This document shows positions 31,505-44,926 of a stretch of DNA of 64,000 bases, one piece after another. Below the pieces are notes generated by a model. It did not search any database and was not told where the DNA came from. It saw nothing but the letters and a program-made list of their open reading frames with translations. Position 1 is the stretch's first letter. Each line of letters starts with the position of its first letter. The stretch is from the NCBI GenBank assembly GCA_029255685.2, contig CM055318.2, forward strand, positions 17,675,001 to 17,739,000, given 5' to 3'. The translations under genes were made by a program, and so were the position numbers. The stretch comes from Silene conica. Its lineage: Eukaryota > Streptophyta > Magnoliopsida > Caryophyllales > Caryophyllaceae.

Positions 31505-34500
31505 ATGGCGGCCATTACTTTACCATTGAAGAAAAGCTACAGATGCACTCAATCTCTTCAACAATTCTTCACCGGTGGTCCCTTCGCTGTCTCCTCTGAC
31601 GGCACCTTCATAGCTTGCGCCTGCAACGACACCATTAAAATCGTCGATTCCTCTAATGCTTCTATCAAAGCCACCCTCGAAGGCGATTCCGAAGCCGTTA
31701 CCGCTCTCGCTATTTCCCCTGATGATGCTTTCCTTTTCTCTGCTAGTCATAGTCGTCTAATTAGGGTTTGGGACCTTAATTCGCTCAAGTGTGTCCGTTC
31801 TTGGAAGGTATGTAAGACCGTCTTACACAAGAATTTGTGTTGTTCATTAATTTAACGGTGCGTTATTTGGCTTTTGTTTGGTTTGATATGAAGTTGGAGC
31901 TCATATACAAATACGCATTTGATTATATAATTTCTCTTTCTAAATTTGGGGGGGTTTTGTGGTTTGCTTTCGACTCGCTAGGTATCAGTTGTGATTCGCG
32001 TGTATAGGTTAAGACAGGGATATGCCGATTAAACTGAATTTTTCGAGTGTATGAACTTTTGAACATTATATCCGATAGAGTTATTAGTTGTGATTTGTTT
32101 GTAGCTGGTAAAAGATAGGCTGATTAAACCGACATTTTTCTGAGTGTATGCACATTTTGAACTGTGTATCCGATTGAGTTATTAGTTGTGATTTGTTTGT
32201 AGCTGGTGAAAGATAGGCTGATTAAACTGAATTTTTTTAGTGTATGGAATTTTGGAACGATGAATCCAATAGAACTATCAGTTGTGAATCATAACTCAAA
32301 AGTAGTTGGTAAGAGATAAGCCGACTAAACTGACATTTTTCGATTATGTGAACATCATAACAGTGGGTCCGATAGAGTTATTAGTTGTGAATCATATGTA
32401 CTTAGGTAAATTCAAGCTTATTAACCCGACTGCTGTGAGTGTATGAACATTTTGACTCTGAATTTCTTGCTTTTAATGAATTATAATCTTTTCACGCATA
32501 TCATTAACGAAGGTTTTATTTTGAAATTTAGTTGCTTGATTTATATTGTTCAGGGACATGATGATGGTCCAGTGTTGGCAATGGCATGTGATGCGTCCGG
32601 TGGTTTGCTTGCCACTGGTGGAACTGACAGGAAAGTGCGTGTATGGGATGTAGACGGTGGATTTTGCACACATTACTTCAAGGGGCATAAAGGGATTGTT
32701 CATTGCATCATGTTCCATCCTGATCCCAGTAACCTCACTGTAAATCACTAATTTTGTCAGTTCTGCAATGATTTGCTGGTTTAGTCAATGCATTTTTTGA
32801 CGTGTCATTATATAAATTCTGTAACATTGCTTGGTATTCTATAGATATTCTCAGGAAGTGATGAAGGTAGTGTCCGGGCCTGGGATCTTGTAACTAAAAA
32901 GTGTGCTGCTACAATGGAGAATCACAACTCTGCAGTGGTGTCATTAGCGTTTTCAGAAGATAGAAGGTTCCTGCTTACTGCTGGTAGAGATAAGGCATGC
33001 TTTTCCCCCTGAATTTCGTAATTTTGCAGCTTATGTATATTGACTTTAAGAATCTATCAGTTACTTTTGTGCTTATTTGATGTTATTGCGTAACTAAAGT
33101 CCAGCATTCCATTCTCCTATCTTCTATTCTTCTTATAGATAAGATTATTCATGATAGCTTGTGAGCTTAATCGTTTTGCAATACTTTTTCGAATGGGTGT
33201 AACCTTTGTTTTCTTTTTGTACATTCTGGTGTTTGAGATATGTGTACTCATTGAACAACTTGATGGGTTGTGTCATTTCTTTTGTTGCTTTTAAGATATG
33301 ATATACCAATTGCTTTCACAGCTCCCTAGGGTACCAGGGGTTGTAGATACCTCTCTGATGCATCGATAAAATGATTGCTCCAACACTTGTGTCAACCCTC
33401 TATTGCCATCTACGTGCCGATACGGTCGTTTTGACTATAGTTAGAGTACATTTGGACTCCAATTCATAAAACTGTCTTCATTTTCTAAAACTGTTTCAAT
33501 TTTACGAAAAACCGTCTCAAATTTGAGTTGGAATATTTCTAGAAGGTCTTCGAAAATATCAGAAATATTTTTTATCTCAAAATTATCATGTTTAATGGAA
33601 TAGTAAAATCGATTCCTTCCCAAACTCCCAAAAAACGCGCAACTGAGGATACCCAAGAATGCGCGCTCTTCCTAGAGCTGATTCCAACAAACTTCTTCCC
33701 GGATTTCTCTTGTGTGTTCTGATTCTTTCAAAACTCCCTACTCGTGATTAGTATAAATATAGGTATTCGCCTCACATATTTCTCACATGAGTGTTCGTCC
33801 CTTCTCTTCTCACTTTGCATTCTAAGACCCTGCTATTGCTATCGATGCCTACGTGCTTGATCTGTTTGACCACGTAAGCCCAAATCCTTTTGGGTACCAC
33901 CAACGTTGCATTTGACCGACCAATTTGACCGCTACACTCGATCAACTTAAAATTTATTGTTTTTATTTCCTTTTTACAAAGGGCATCTTCGTTACATGGA
34001 GTTGAGCAAGTCTACTAAAACGAGGATTAGTTGGTTCGCTTTGTAAATATGTAAGCGTAAATATGCAAGTCTGAAGCTGTAAAAAAATCCCATTTTATTC
34101 TTGTTTTTTTTATCATGTAATATACGAGTCTAAGTCACTGCCATACTTAAAATTGACCTTTTTATCAAAGTTTTACAACCTTTTTGACGAAAGAACAGTG
34201 AAAAGCATAGAGGAGAAACGCACAAACACATGCGCCTCGCTTCCTAGAACAGGTGAACACTTGTTCCCTTTCCTGAGGGCTCTTAGTCTGCTTTTCTCCT
34301 TCTTCCGTCTTTATCTGTTTCTTCGTGGTTCTTTTTTATAACAGTCCTTTAATTCTATAATCTAATTAAATCACGTATTTTGGGTCATAAACTAATAAAA
34401 CGTTTAAATCAAACCTTTTTAGTTATGTTTGTGACTTAGTTTATGTAATTCACTCTTTTAATTTACCTTTTATTCGTTTGTTTACCTTTTACATGTAAAT

Positions 34501-37500
34501 AATTAATTAAATCGTTAAGTTTGACCACCAATTGTATGCTAAATAACATGTTCAACCGACGTAGTTTTAATTCACATGCTAGGATTAAAATGTTGTTTAC
34601 CGCTTTCATGCATATAACTGAACGATATCGGAGTATAAATGATTAGTAGAGGCCGCTATCGAGGCCCAGTATGAGCTTCCTAATACGTACCCTCACCCCT
34701 TACTCAGATATCTATGAACATCAATGTACATTGGCATCGCGAGAGTCATTCTAGACATAGAATGCTAAGGGCGACGGTTTATTAGTGTCTATGTCGTTAT
34801 TTTGTGTCTTGACATGACATAAGGTATTCGAACGTATCCAAGTATCCACAAAAAAATTGGTGACCACTCCACGAATGCAGGCTTGTTCAAACCATTCATC
34901 GGTTTCAATGCCTTTTATATCGGTAATGGCCGATGACGTGCTTTGTCAACACAAAGTTCCGTGGGAAAAGTGTCGCCGCCTCAAACTATTCAACGCGCGG
35001 CGCGGGAGACCCTTGTCCACAGGGGATAATGATGAAAAAAGATACTCAAATCTTAATTGCATTAATTAATGTAACTTTGAAGACAATCTTCACGCAATCG
35101 TAGCAGTATCGTCTTAGGTATGAAGATGCTATAAAATAACCTATCGTCTGCTCGGTTGACTTATATGGATGGCGTAGCTGCAATTTCATGATAGGCCACC
35201 CAAAAACCGTCTTATTTGTGTTTTCAGTGGTGAGGTTGCATACATCATATCCCTCTATCCCGCCATCAGTGGGAGCCTTGGAGGCACGTCAATGCTATTG
35301 TTCTTCTGGTATATCTATGGGTTGCCTTGCCGTTGCACAAGTAATATTTGCGCGGATTAACACTATCAATCTGTTCAAAATTATATTTGAACGCCAACCT
35401 ATCATTCATTTTGTTTCTGTCCTCTGTAAACCTAATAAGCTATTGAAAAACAAATGGTGATTTAACTTATTTATGATAGAAATATAGGAAGGCGTTTCAT
35501 GATATGTTATAATCCGTTCTATCTGTGCATCATATCTTCCATCTTGTGGAGACAGCTTGTTTTCTGGCATTCTATTTCTCATACTTCCTCTCACTGCATT
35601 ATATCTGAGACATGGCTGTCGTTTCTGGGTGTGTCCTATGTGTGATCTGAATGTGCTGTTTCTTGCTATCTTGTAGCCGGCTTAGAGTTTTTTGTCATTC
35701 AGTTCTACCTTGTTTAAACGTTTTCAATCCAACTCTTACAATTGGTGCTAAATTCAAATTTCAATTTTCTTTCAGGTGGTCAATGTGTGGGACCTTATTA
35801 GCTATGCTTCCATGACAACGATACCAACACACGAAGTTCTTGTGGCTGTTTGTGTTATTCATTCTGGAACTCCATTTTATGACAGTTTTCTCTTAGACAA
35901 GCTTGGGAAGAGTAAAAGTATGGAAGAAGTGTATTTCTTAACCGGCGGTGAACGTGGGATTGTTCGTATATGGAAATGGAACTCTCGGCGGTAAATTTCC
36001 GAACTTCAATTTTGATATCTTCATTTTTGTCTTAAGTATGCAATAACCGTTCATGCTTAATGGTAATGCTTCTCTTGTTGTGTTATATTACATTCTCTGA
36101 TCCAGTTTGCTTGTTATCTAAGAGTTCTGCACAGTTTTATAGTGTGAAATCAGTGTGCAAGGTATCCTTTACATTGGTTGTTGGAAAGGTAAATGCATTC
36201 AGTTGCGGATAATTTCTCTCCAAGTATGATGAGATACATTTTTTTTATGATCAAAACCAATTCTATAGATTGACAAATATGCTGAATCAGGGTTGCATTT
36301 ATATCACTATTGTTATTGCAACGTGGGATAAATTGGACCATGTCGTAAAGGATTTGGCAAAAGAGGTGTTAGGGGAATCTAAAGGAACTAGACCATCAAG
36401 TACGATGTGAGTAAGGACACATCTTGGTGGAACGATGAGGTGAGACAAGCGATAAAGACAAAACATGAATGTTATAAGGTTTTGGGGGAGAGTTAAGGAC
36501 ATGTACGAGGGGGGATAGTGCTAGGGTTCGCACTAATGTTCGGGGAATGGAATAATTTCTTATTATCATTGGGGTGCATCAAGGTTCTGCACTTAGTCCT
36601 TTTCTCTTTGCTATAGTTATAGATGAGTTGGCAAGGGATATTTAGGACGACATCCCTTGGTTTATGATGTTTGTGGATGATATTGTGTTGATTGATGAGA
36701 CCAAAGAGGGGTTTGGGTGAAAGTTGGAATTGGGGAGGCATACTTTGGAGACTCGTGGGTTTAGGCTAAGTCAGAGTAAAATCGAGTATTTGAGGTGCCT
36801 GTTCAGTAATGCGGCGGGGTCGAGATCGAGAGAGATAGGTTGTGGTGAGGTCAATTTTTTTAGATTCCTAAGACTTATTATTCAAAAAGATGGGGAGTTT
36901 GACGGGGATGTGGCTTATAGAATTAAAGCGGGATGATTGAAATGAAAAAAAGCTACAGGTTTTTATGTGATAAAGATATGCCCCTTAGATTAGAGGGAAA
37001 TTTATATCGCACGGCGTTCGAAGTGTTGGGCTGTTAAACATTGTCACTTTCAAAATATGAGTGTGGCGGAGATGCGTATGTTGTGATGGATGTGCGGCCA
37101 TACAAGGAAAGATCGATTAAGGGATGTGATTATGAAAAAGGTGAAAGTGGCGCCAATAGAGGACAAGGTGATGGAAAATCGACTAAGATGGTTTGACCAT
37201 GTGAGAAGGAGATCTATGGATAGGAGGGAGGGAAGGGAGGTTGGAGACTTGGGAACAAAAAGATTGCTAAGAGTAGAGGGAGACCAAAACAGACATGGTT
37301 AAGAGTGATAGAGCACGATATGCGTTCTCGGGCTTGGGGAGGGAATGGGGACGGAGAGGGCACAAAGGAGAGAAATGATACATGTAGATTTTTAGTATTT
37401 AATGTTATTTAAAATATTTAGTACTTTTATTAACTTTTTCAAAAATTTATTTGTTCTCTTAAGATTTATTACATGTTTTTACCAACTTTCTTTTATATTA

Positions 37501-40500
37501 ATACTTGGTTCACTATTAAGGTATTCCGGACCTTTAAATTTTACTTCGGTTTTCAAGATCGTTTTAATCTTTTTTCTCGATTTAAATTCTAGGTTTTTGT
37601 AAAAGAAATTAAAACCTATAAGTTTTAGATGTGCGATCACCCATGGATAGTTTTACCTCCTATGTTTTTCACTTTTCCTTTTCTATATTTTTGCATTTTT
37701 TGATGTGCGATCACCCATGGACGGTTCTAAATGATGATTCATGTCAGCTCACACGAAATCATTTTGAGATTAAGGCTTTGATTTTGTTGTTGCAACTGAT
37801 AATACTAAGCTATCGCCGGCTTCAAATAATATTTTTCTACTACTCATTCCGTTTCTACTACTACAGTGCAGTTTGTTTATTTGAGCAAAAGACTTCAGAT
37901 GTAGCTTTTAACTCAGACAAGGATGACCAGAGAAGAGGCTTCACTGCGGCACACATGCTGCCATCTGATCAGGGTTTGTTGTGTGTTACTGCTGACCAGC
38001 AGTTTCTTTTTTACTCACCCTTGAAGCATTCAGAGGAAGTTCTAGATTTGGGCCTTACTAAGCGACTCATTGGATACAATGAAGAAATTGTAGATATGAA
38101 GTTTTTAGGTGAAGATGAAAACTTTCTTGCTGTTGCCACCAATCTTGAACAGGTATTCTGCCTTCCAAGTCAGTTTTTGTGACTGCCTCATATTAGTACA
38201 TACATTTTCATGGGATCTCGTGTAATGCTAGTATACTGAGATTCGTTTATGTGAAGGTGCAAGTTTATGACCTTGCGTCAATGTCATGTTCTTATGTACT
38301 TGCTGGGCATTCAGAAACAATTTTAAGTCTTGACACCTGCATTGGAACTTCTGGAAGGACATATATTGTGACTGGAAGCAAGGACAATAGTGTAAGTTAT
38401 GCTCCCTGTATTTCTATCTATTACCATGTCAGAATCAGGTAAAGCCAGCAAGCCCCTATGTTGTTAATTCTGAATCCTTGAGGGAGAATTCATATCTTTG
38501 ATATCGAAACTGACATATTTCACTGTTCGTTATATTCTTCCTTGAGGGTTTTGTATTTATGAATTTTGAGCACTAAGCAAGGTCATTTTCATATACGTGA
38601 CTCTAGAAACCTACTATAGTTTGAGTGGATTAATGACCACAATCTTCTATTTATGATCTTCACCTAACTTTTTTTTTGTTTATGACATCTTTGTTTCTTT
38701 GTTCCAGGTTAGATTATGGGATACCGAAACCAAAATGTGTTTAGGGGTTGGTGTCGGTCACCTGGATTCTGTTGGAGCTGTTGCTTTTTCAAAGAAACAA
38801 CGGAACTTTTTTGTCAGTGGTAGCAGGTGAGGTGTTTTAAATGTTTACTTCTCTTTCCATCTCCTTCCTCATAAGGAAGAAATTACCCATTTACTTTTTA
38901 TTAACTCTCTACATTCTTGCTTCTAGAGTCAATTATGAGTTATCTACGTCTGTGTCATAAATATTGCTTCTGTTGACAAAGATGTGAAATGTGTAGCTCC
39001 CAAAGAGTTGCTTTTCTAGAGTCTGTTTATGTTGATTGCTTTTCGGATGGTTTGGAGCCATTTGGTGGATCAAATGACTGTGCACCAGAGTTTTGATGAA
39101 GGGTATTTGTCTATTTGAGGATTATATTGGTGAGGGGTAGAAGAAATAGAGTGAAATTATTGGAGACTATGAACTTAGCAATCTCTGAGTGATGAAATGA
39201 CAGTGCACCAAAGCTGTAATGGAAGTGCTTTGATGTTTATTTGGAATTTTGGGGAGGTGAGGAAGATATAGGGTGAAAAAGTGCGGACTGTGAACTATGC
39301 AATCTTTTATCTCCAACTCTGATCCACCATCTTATCTTTTCTTGCCTAAGGGCTAAGGCATCCTTGTTATTAGATACTCGATGTTACTATGAACGGTTTG
39401 CGACTTACTGGAAATGATAATTTTCCCTTTTTGGATTTTGGCAACTCCACATCCCTTTGGCTCCCGACAGTTGTGAAATGCCTATAACATTTCACCCTAA
39501 TCTTGTGGGATGTGTGATTAGAAATATTTGCTATCCTGTGTGTGTGCTCCTGTTTATGTTTGTGACACTTTGTTTGTTAGCGTTTAACCACCATGCTTCA
39601 ATGCATTAATTAGGAAATGCTACTATTCCAGCCTACCCACTCTAGATGTTAGTTATAATCTCCATGAGGATTGTTCACATTGATTAAGAAACAGTGTTAC
39701 GTAGCCATATTACCAGACTGGGAATGAGTTTCAGTTAATGCAAGGAGTGGACCTAATGTAGGACCCTGACTTGCTTGAAAAAGATAAGATAAGATATTAT
39801 TATATCATTAACAGGAGTAAATCTTGAAGAACAGGTGGAAGGCCATATAAAACAACGGCTAAATTGATTATGAACCCCTCTGAAACAACTTACATTTAAA
39901 AATGGAGCATGCAGCTAACCTGTAGACAGGCTTTCTGCTTGACAGCTTGAGATGCTGGTATTTGGGCTGCAGTTCGAGACTTGTTTCAAAATATTGTTGT
40001 ATAGACATTAAGGGGTCGTTTGGTTCAAAGTACTGGAATGGATTGGAATGGATTGTGATATCATAGAGGTATGGAGTTAGAACCCCATACTTGCCCACAA
40101 GTGTTTGGTTTGATCATGGAATGGATTGGGTATAGTAAAGTAATAGGGTGGAATGGTTTTAAAAACTTTGGTGTATACATGGTATGAGATTCCAAGGGAT
40201 TGGAATGGAGTTAGAATCCATTGGGTATCTAACCAAATACTAGAATGGATTGAATCCATTCCAATCCATTCCAAATGCTCCATCCAAACCCCCCTAAATG
40301 TTAAGGAGACTGATCGTGTGTTGCTAACTTAATACTGCAAGATCTGGGAAATTCGGATTGTAATCTATGGAAGTTTTGAGTGATTCTAACCATTGAATAA
40401 CTAATGCCATTTGCTTTCCATTTTTGATTTCACACTAATAAGTAAGACATATTCTGTGCAGTGACCATACACTCAAGGTGTGGAGCTTTGAAGGTCTTAT

Positions 40501-43500
40501 CGGCAATTCTGACAAGCCTGACAGTCTTAAAGTAAAGGGTGCTGTTGGGGCCCATAGTAAGGATATTAACTCTGTTGCTGTTTCACCAGATGACAGTCTA
40601 GTTTGTAGTGGCTCACAGGTTGGTTGATTTGTGATTTTTTAGTACTTCATTGTCTTCAAAATGACACCTTGCTTATGGCAAAATTAGCTGAGAATATAAA
40701 ATTGCAAGAGAGCTCTTTGTCTTGTTAATCACATATTGTATCTAGAGGTTACAATCGGGTACGTCGGGTTTGGGTTGGGTTGAGTCGAGTTAGGGCGAGT
40801 CATTATCGGGTTGGGTCATTTCTGGTCAAATGATGTGCCGGGTTGGATCAGACCATTATTGGGTCTTGGTTACTTTAGCACATGACTTTAATTTTTTACC
40901 ATTAAATTTAGTTTTTAACCATTATTTGGTTTAGTTCATTATTGAGTCAAATATATCAATCTAAACACCAAGGCCCTTTTCTTTTGGTCTAAAATTGTCT
41001 TAACTAAGACTGTCTTAACTGAGCTGAACTTAATGGAGCTGAAGTGAACTGAGCTCGACTTATTGGAGTTGGAACTGGAAATGAACTGAACTCAACTTAT
41101 TGGAGGAGTTGAATTTTATTGAAGTTAGAGTTAATTTGTGAAGAGAGCGAAATTGAATAGAGCTGAAATGAGCTGAAATTAAATCCAAAAGAACGTGGCC
41201 TAAATCACTTTCATTTTGATCAATATTAAGCTTAATAATTGTCCCGTCAACAATTTAATCAGGTCAAAACTGGGTCGGGTTTGATTTGGGTTGGGTCACT
41301 AATTATTGAGTCATGTCGGGTTAAGGGTTGTCATCAGGTTGGTTTCAGGCCACAAATTTCTTGGGTTCTGTCGGGCTGGGTTTGCCAGCTCTAATTTTGT
41401 ATCTGAGATTTCTTGTAGAGTTCCCGAGATATATATGGAGTTCTTCCATATCTTGTTATCTGGGGAGTTTTCCATATCTTGTCCATCTCCATCTGCTATT
41501 AGTGACAAACTTTTCGATGTGGTCATACATATAAGACCAACCCATTACCGCAAAAATTAAACGAGGATGAGACATTATTTTCGCTGGAGTTCTGATGCGT
41601 AAATGTGTGCTAGCTTGTGAGATCTGTATGTCTGGTGGAGCTTTTCTTTCGATTTGAAAGTTTGTTGTGCACCTCTGACTTGTTAGCTGTATATTAAACA
41701 TGAACAGGATCGGACTGCCCGTCTGTTCAAGCTTCCTGAACTTGTGGAGGTAGCGGCACTGGTGGGACACAAACGGGGAATTTGGTTCGTGGAGTTTTCT
41801 CCTGTTGACCCTTGTGTTTTGACGGCATCCGCCGACAAAACAATAAAATTATGGTCAGTGCGTGATCATTCCTGCCTAAAAACATTTGAAGGCCATACAT
41901 CTGGTGTACTTAGAGCTTCCTTTATTACCCGTGGGGCTCAGCTTGTATCAACTGGTTAGTAGGCATTCTGTACTCTGATTTGTGCTGTTTATACTGGAAT
42001 AATAAGATGCATCTTCCCTGGCCTTCCAGGTTCTGACGGTGTTCTGAAGCTATGGAGCGTAAAATCTAGTGAATGCATTGCCAGTTATGATCAGCATGAG
42101 GACAAGGTGCATTTTGCATTTTGACATTTCCTTCTGTAGCCCGTTACTTCTTGTGAAATTCTGGCTATTTTGTGGAAATTTTAGAATTTTTTAATTACCT
42201 TGAACATTTCAGGCTATAATATATAGTACTCCACTATATATATCCTTGATAACTTTTCAATTGTTTGTGCACGTAAAGTGAGGAGCACTCTTAGCAGTTC
42301 CTGAGACATCTGTTTTTGCTAGTTAAATAGTTTTGCTTCAATGTCAAACTGTAGATATGGGCCTTGGCAATTGGAAGAAAAACAGAAATGCTCGCTACTG
42401 GAGGCAGTGATGCTGTTATAAATCTATGGAATGATTCCACCGCTGTTGAAAAGGAAGAGGCATTCCGTAAAGAGGTAGGTGAAAGTCTAATTGACTTGCT
42501 TTTTGTAATGTGGATGTGGTAGTTTGTTACTTTAGGGTGGTAGTCGTTGTTTGGCTTATTTAGTGTGGTCACTTTGATCTTGCCTTATTTTACTTGTACT
42601 GGCAGCTCACTTTTGTCTTATTATAGGAAGAAGGGGTTTTGCGAGGACAAGATCTTGAAAATGCTATTGTGGATGCGGATTATGCCAAAGCTATCCTGCT
42701 TGCCTTTGAGCTTAAAAAACCTCACAAGCTCTTCGAACTACTGTCAGAATTGTACAGGTAATACTCAATTATAGCTCTAGCCCTTCGTCTTAATGGTGGC
42801 TTTTATTCGAAGACTAACTATCTTTTCTATATCATGTTCCATTTGCAACATTTGTGCAGGAAAAACATTGCAATAGATCATGTGAGAAATGCTCTACAGC
42901 CTCTCGGGAAGGAGGAACTTCGTCGACTTCTTGAGTATATTAGAGAATGGAATACTAAGCCAAAGCTGTGTCACGTGGCCAACTCTGTGCTTTTACAGGC
43001 TTTCAGTATGCATCCACCTACAGAGATTGATGAGGTATGTGTATATCTGTTGGGGAAATCTTATTACTTCATCCTGCAATTTGTCTTTGATTTCAAGTGA
43101 ATTTCACTGTATTTGCATGCACAAGAAGAGCGTTTGAGAGCAAGCTATTGATACAATCTAGGTTTCAAAAGGTTTATCCGTATCTTGTATTCTAGGACTG
43201 TGTTCAGAAATATCATCTTTGACTAAGTTTAGATCTTAGATTATCTAGAGTGGCAAATAACCCTACACGATAGAGCTTTTCCATTTTAGAAGACATTTTT
43301 TTGCCAGAAATATTCCCATAGTAAAATCTATTTCCCCGTTTGTTAAAACTTTAGCAACTTGGTGAGAAAAAAGTCAACCAGAGAAATTAGGGATTGTATG
43401 CTATGAGATCTCTGTTTTCATTGCTTTCATGTTTTTCGTTTTATTTATTGTTAGGGATATGTGTGACCTTAATGTTTAGCTGTTTTTTTATTAATATATA

Positions 43501-43851
43501 CAGGTGAAAGGCATAGGAGAACTTCTTGAAGGGCTCATCCCGTATTCTCAGAGGCACTACAATAGAATTGAAAGGGTAGCAAGAAGCTTATTCTTGTTAG
43601 ATTACACTCTTAATGGCATGTCTGTCATTGAACCAGAGGATGATAGTAGAGTACCGAGTAGCACTACTGAACGAAATTTGGACAGGGATAAAGCATCTGA
43701 TGTTCAAGAAGAGACTATCACAGAGAAAACCGAAACAAAGCTCAACAAGAGCTCAAAGAAACGAAAATCTGATAAGTCAAGAAAAACTCCTACCAAGATG
43801 GCTAAAACTTTGCCTAGCACAGAAGCTTCAGTCGTATCATTGCAGGCATAG
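31505..43851 (+). CDS. TOZ: TORMOZ / UTP13 (TBL3-like) WD40 protein of the SSU processome
   Basis: Nucleolar WD40 protein of the U3 snoRNP/UtpB group, needed for 18S rRNA processing; in Arabidopsis TORMOZ sets division planes in the embryo. My splice model: 31505-31807, 32554-32739, 32845-32994, 35776-35990, 37867-38152, 38257-38391, 38708-38826, 40462-40618, 41708-41954, 42030-42106, 42355-42474, 42627-42757, 42860-43034, 43504-43851. This gives 883 codons with stop, close to the roughly 876 aa of the Arabidopsis protein. All phases agree. WD units include IRVWDL, VRVWDV, VRAWDL, VNVWDL, VRLWDT, LKVWSF, IKLWSV and INLWND over residues about 60-650. The Utp13 C-terminal domain follows (KGIGELLEGLIPYSQRH) and the tail is Lys-rich (KKRKSDKSRK). 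Introns are GT-AG except intron 3, GC-AG. No internal stop, so it looks functional. Confidence 0.95.
33320..35060 (+). mobile_element. LTR-retrotransposon fragment in TORMOZ intron 3
   Basis: The 2.78-kb intron 3 is swollen by non-coding sequence with a TATA-type box (TATAAATATA at about 33752). Near 34850-35030 lies a leader-like stretch: AAATTGGTGACCACTCC, then GGCGCGGGAGACCC and GTCCACAGGGGATAATGA. This pattern resembles the LTR-to-leader junction of Ogre/Tat-type elements (TTGGCGACTCC type). No TSD or second LTR was found, so both edges are approximate and the class is tentative. Confidence 0.4.
36300..37330 (+). pseudogene. LINE (RTE-like) reverse transcriptase fragment in TORMOZ intron 4
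   Basis: Plus-strand remains of a non-LTR pol with stops and shifts: WWNDEVRQAIKTKHECY (linker), GVHQGSALSPFLFAIVIDEL (RT motif), WFMMFVDDIVLIDE (catalytic DD; Val where Ala is usual), RHTLETRGFRLSQSKIEYL, and MCGHTRKDRLRD with MENRLRWFDHVRRR (C-terminal region). It is 5'-truncated, lacks the endonuclease and lies in sense with the host gene. A 19-bp direct repeat (GATGTGCGATCACCCATGGA) follows at 37629 and 37702. Confidence 0.85.
40012..40294. mobile_element. Tourist-like MITE in TORMOZ intron 7
   Basis: 283 bp with ends GGGGTCGTTTGG and CCAAACCCCCC and the TSD TAA on both sides (40009-40011, 40295-40297). The ends are built from TGGAATGGAT repeats, giving a foldback with ATCCATTCCA. Confidence 0.85.
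40743..41394. mobile_element. hAT-like MITE in TORMOZ intron 8, with a nested element
   Basis: Ends TAGAGGTTACAATCGGGT and GGGTTTGCCAGCTCTA are imperfect inverses. GGGTCGGGTT and TGGGTTGGGT words fill both subterminal parts. Flanking ATTGTATC and ATTTTGTATC look like a degraded 8-bp TSD. The inner 40972-41200 is a separate insertion. Confidence 0.6.
40972..41200. mobile_element. PIF/Harbinger-type MITE nested in intron 8
   Basis: 229 bp, GGCCCTTTTCTTTTGG...CCAAAAGAACGTGGCC, with TAA on the right and CAA on the left. Inside are GAGCTGAACT/AGTTCAGCTC words as in the larger element at 57345-59961, so it is likely a deletion derivative of that family. Confidence 0.7.
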
Positions 43852-44926
43852 TGATTTTACTTTTTATAGACATGTTAAATGGGCTGGTCAGGTTGAGTAA
43901 GGCTGTGGTCGGGACATTTCATGGGTCATTGTGGTGTTCGGCTGAGTTCTGGTTTCAGGTAGACACTCGTGTTCATTACCGCGATTTTTGTGCTTGGGTC
44001 CATTTTTGACAGGTCTTTCATTTGTGTTAGTGTCTAGTTCATGCATGTATTAATCTTTTCACTAGCAACTTGTAAGGCTACTAACCAGCGGATCTGAAGG
44101 GTTCTGCTCATTAGAAGACAATCAAATGTAACTAACTAGAGAAAGAATACCTCACATTTTGAAAATTTTGAATTGTTATATTGTTTTTTTTGTCTAGTAC
44201 AAGGAGCAAAAGTGACTACTTAATGTCTTCAATGATCCATCTGATTTTCTGCATGAATACACAGTGATATCATAGTAACATTACCCAATTCCTTTTCGGA
44301 ATTTTGGAGTCAAATTTGCTCATGTTTCTGAAGTAACTGACGCCTTGGGGATTGGGAGTTGTGGTCAACTCATTAGGTCAAACAATGGTGGTGGTGTGGT
44401 GATAGCGGAGAGTGAGCAGCAATGGAGGCGATAACTCAACACTAGTGAAACGGTTGATGTTGTTACCGAAATTGAAGTCAGTGGCACATCTGGCTTCGAT
44501 TTTCATTGTGGTAGCTTAATGGTGTAGATGGATGTGGAGGGAGTTGTTTATTAGTTCGGTGATATCTTAATGCACATAAAACGTCTTTGCACAAGAATTT
44601 GTGTTTTTCCCTTCCATGTTATCATCAAGTCACCAACGAAGGCCTGATGTCATTTTAATTGATGTTGAAGACAATTTACTTCACAAGTTCATATGTCAAG
44701 CTAAATTAAAATGGTGGTTAATGGGGAGCAGTTGTTTACGACATCGGTCACGTCCCCAGTTATTAAGATAGGAGAGGTAATCGTTGTATTTTAGAACTGT
44801 GTGTTTTCTATTACAGTGGAGTTTGCAAATCCACCCTTAATGTGTGATGTCTGAAGCTATGATTAATAATTTTCATTTCATATGAAGAACAATACCGCTC
44901 GTTAACAATCTATCTAATGAGTATAA
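43852..44926. other. Spacer between convergent TORMOZ and ABA4 genes
   Basis: Holds the 3' UTRs of both genes by position. No ORF or repeat with clear ends is visible. I cannot place polyadenylation sites with confidence. Confidence 0.5.

Noticed and set aside
42547..43137. ORFs overlapping TORMOZ exons 12-13 in other frames
   Set aside because: Shadow frames that include intron sequence; the spliced model matches the family.
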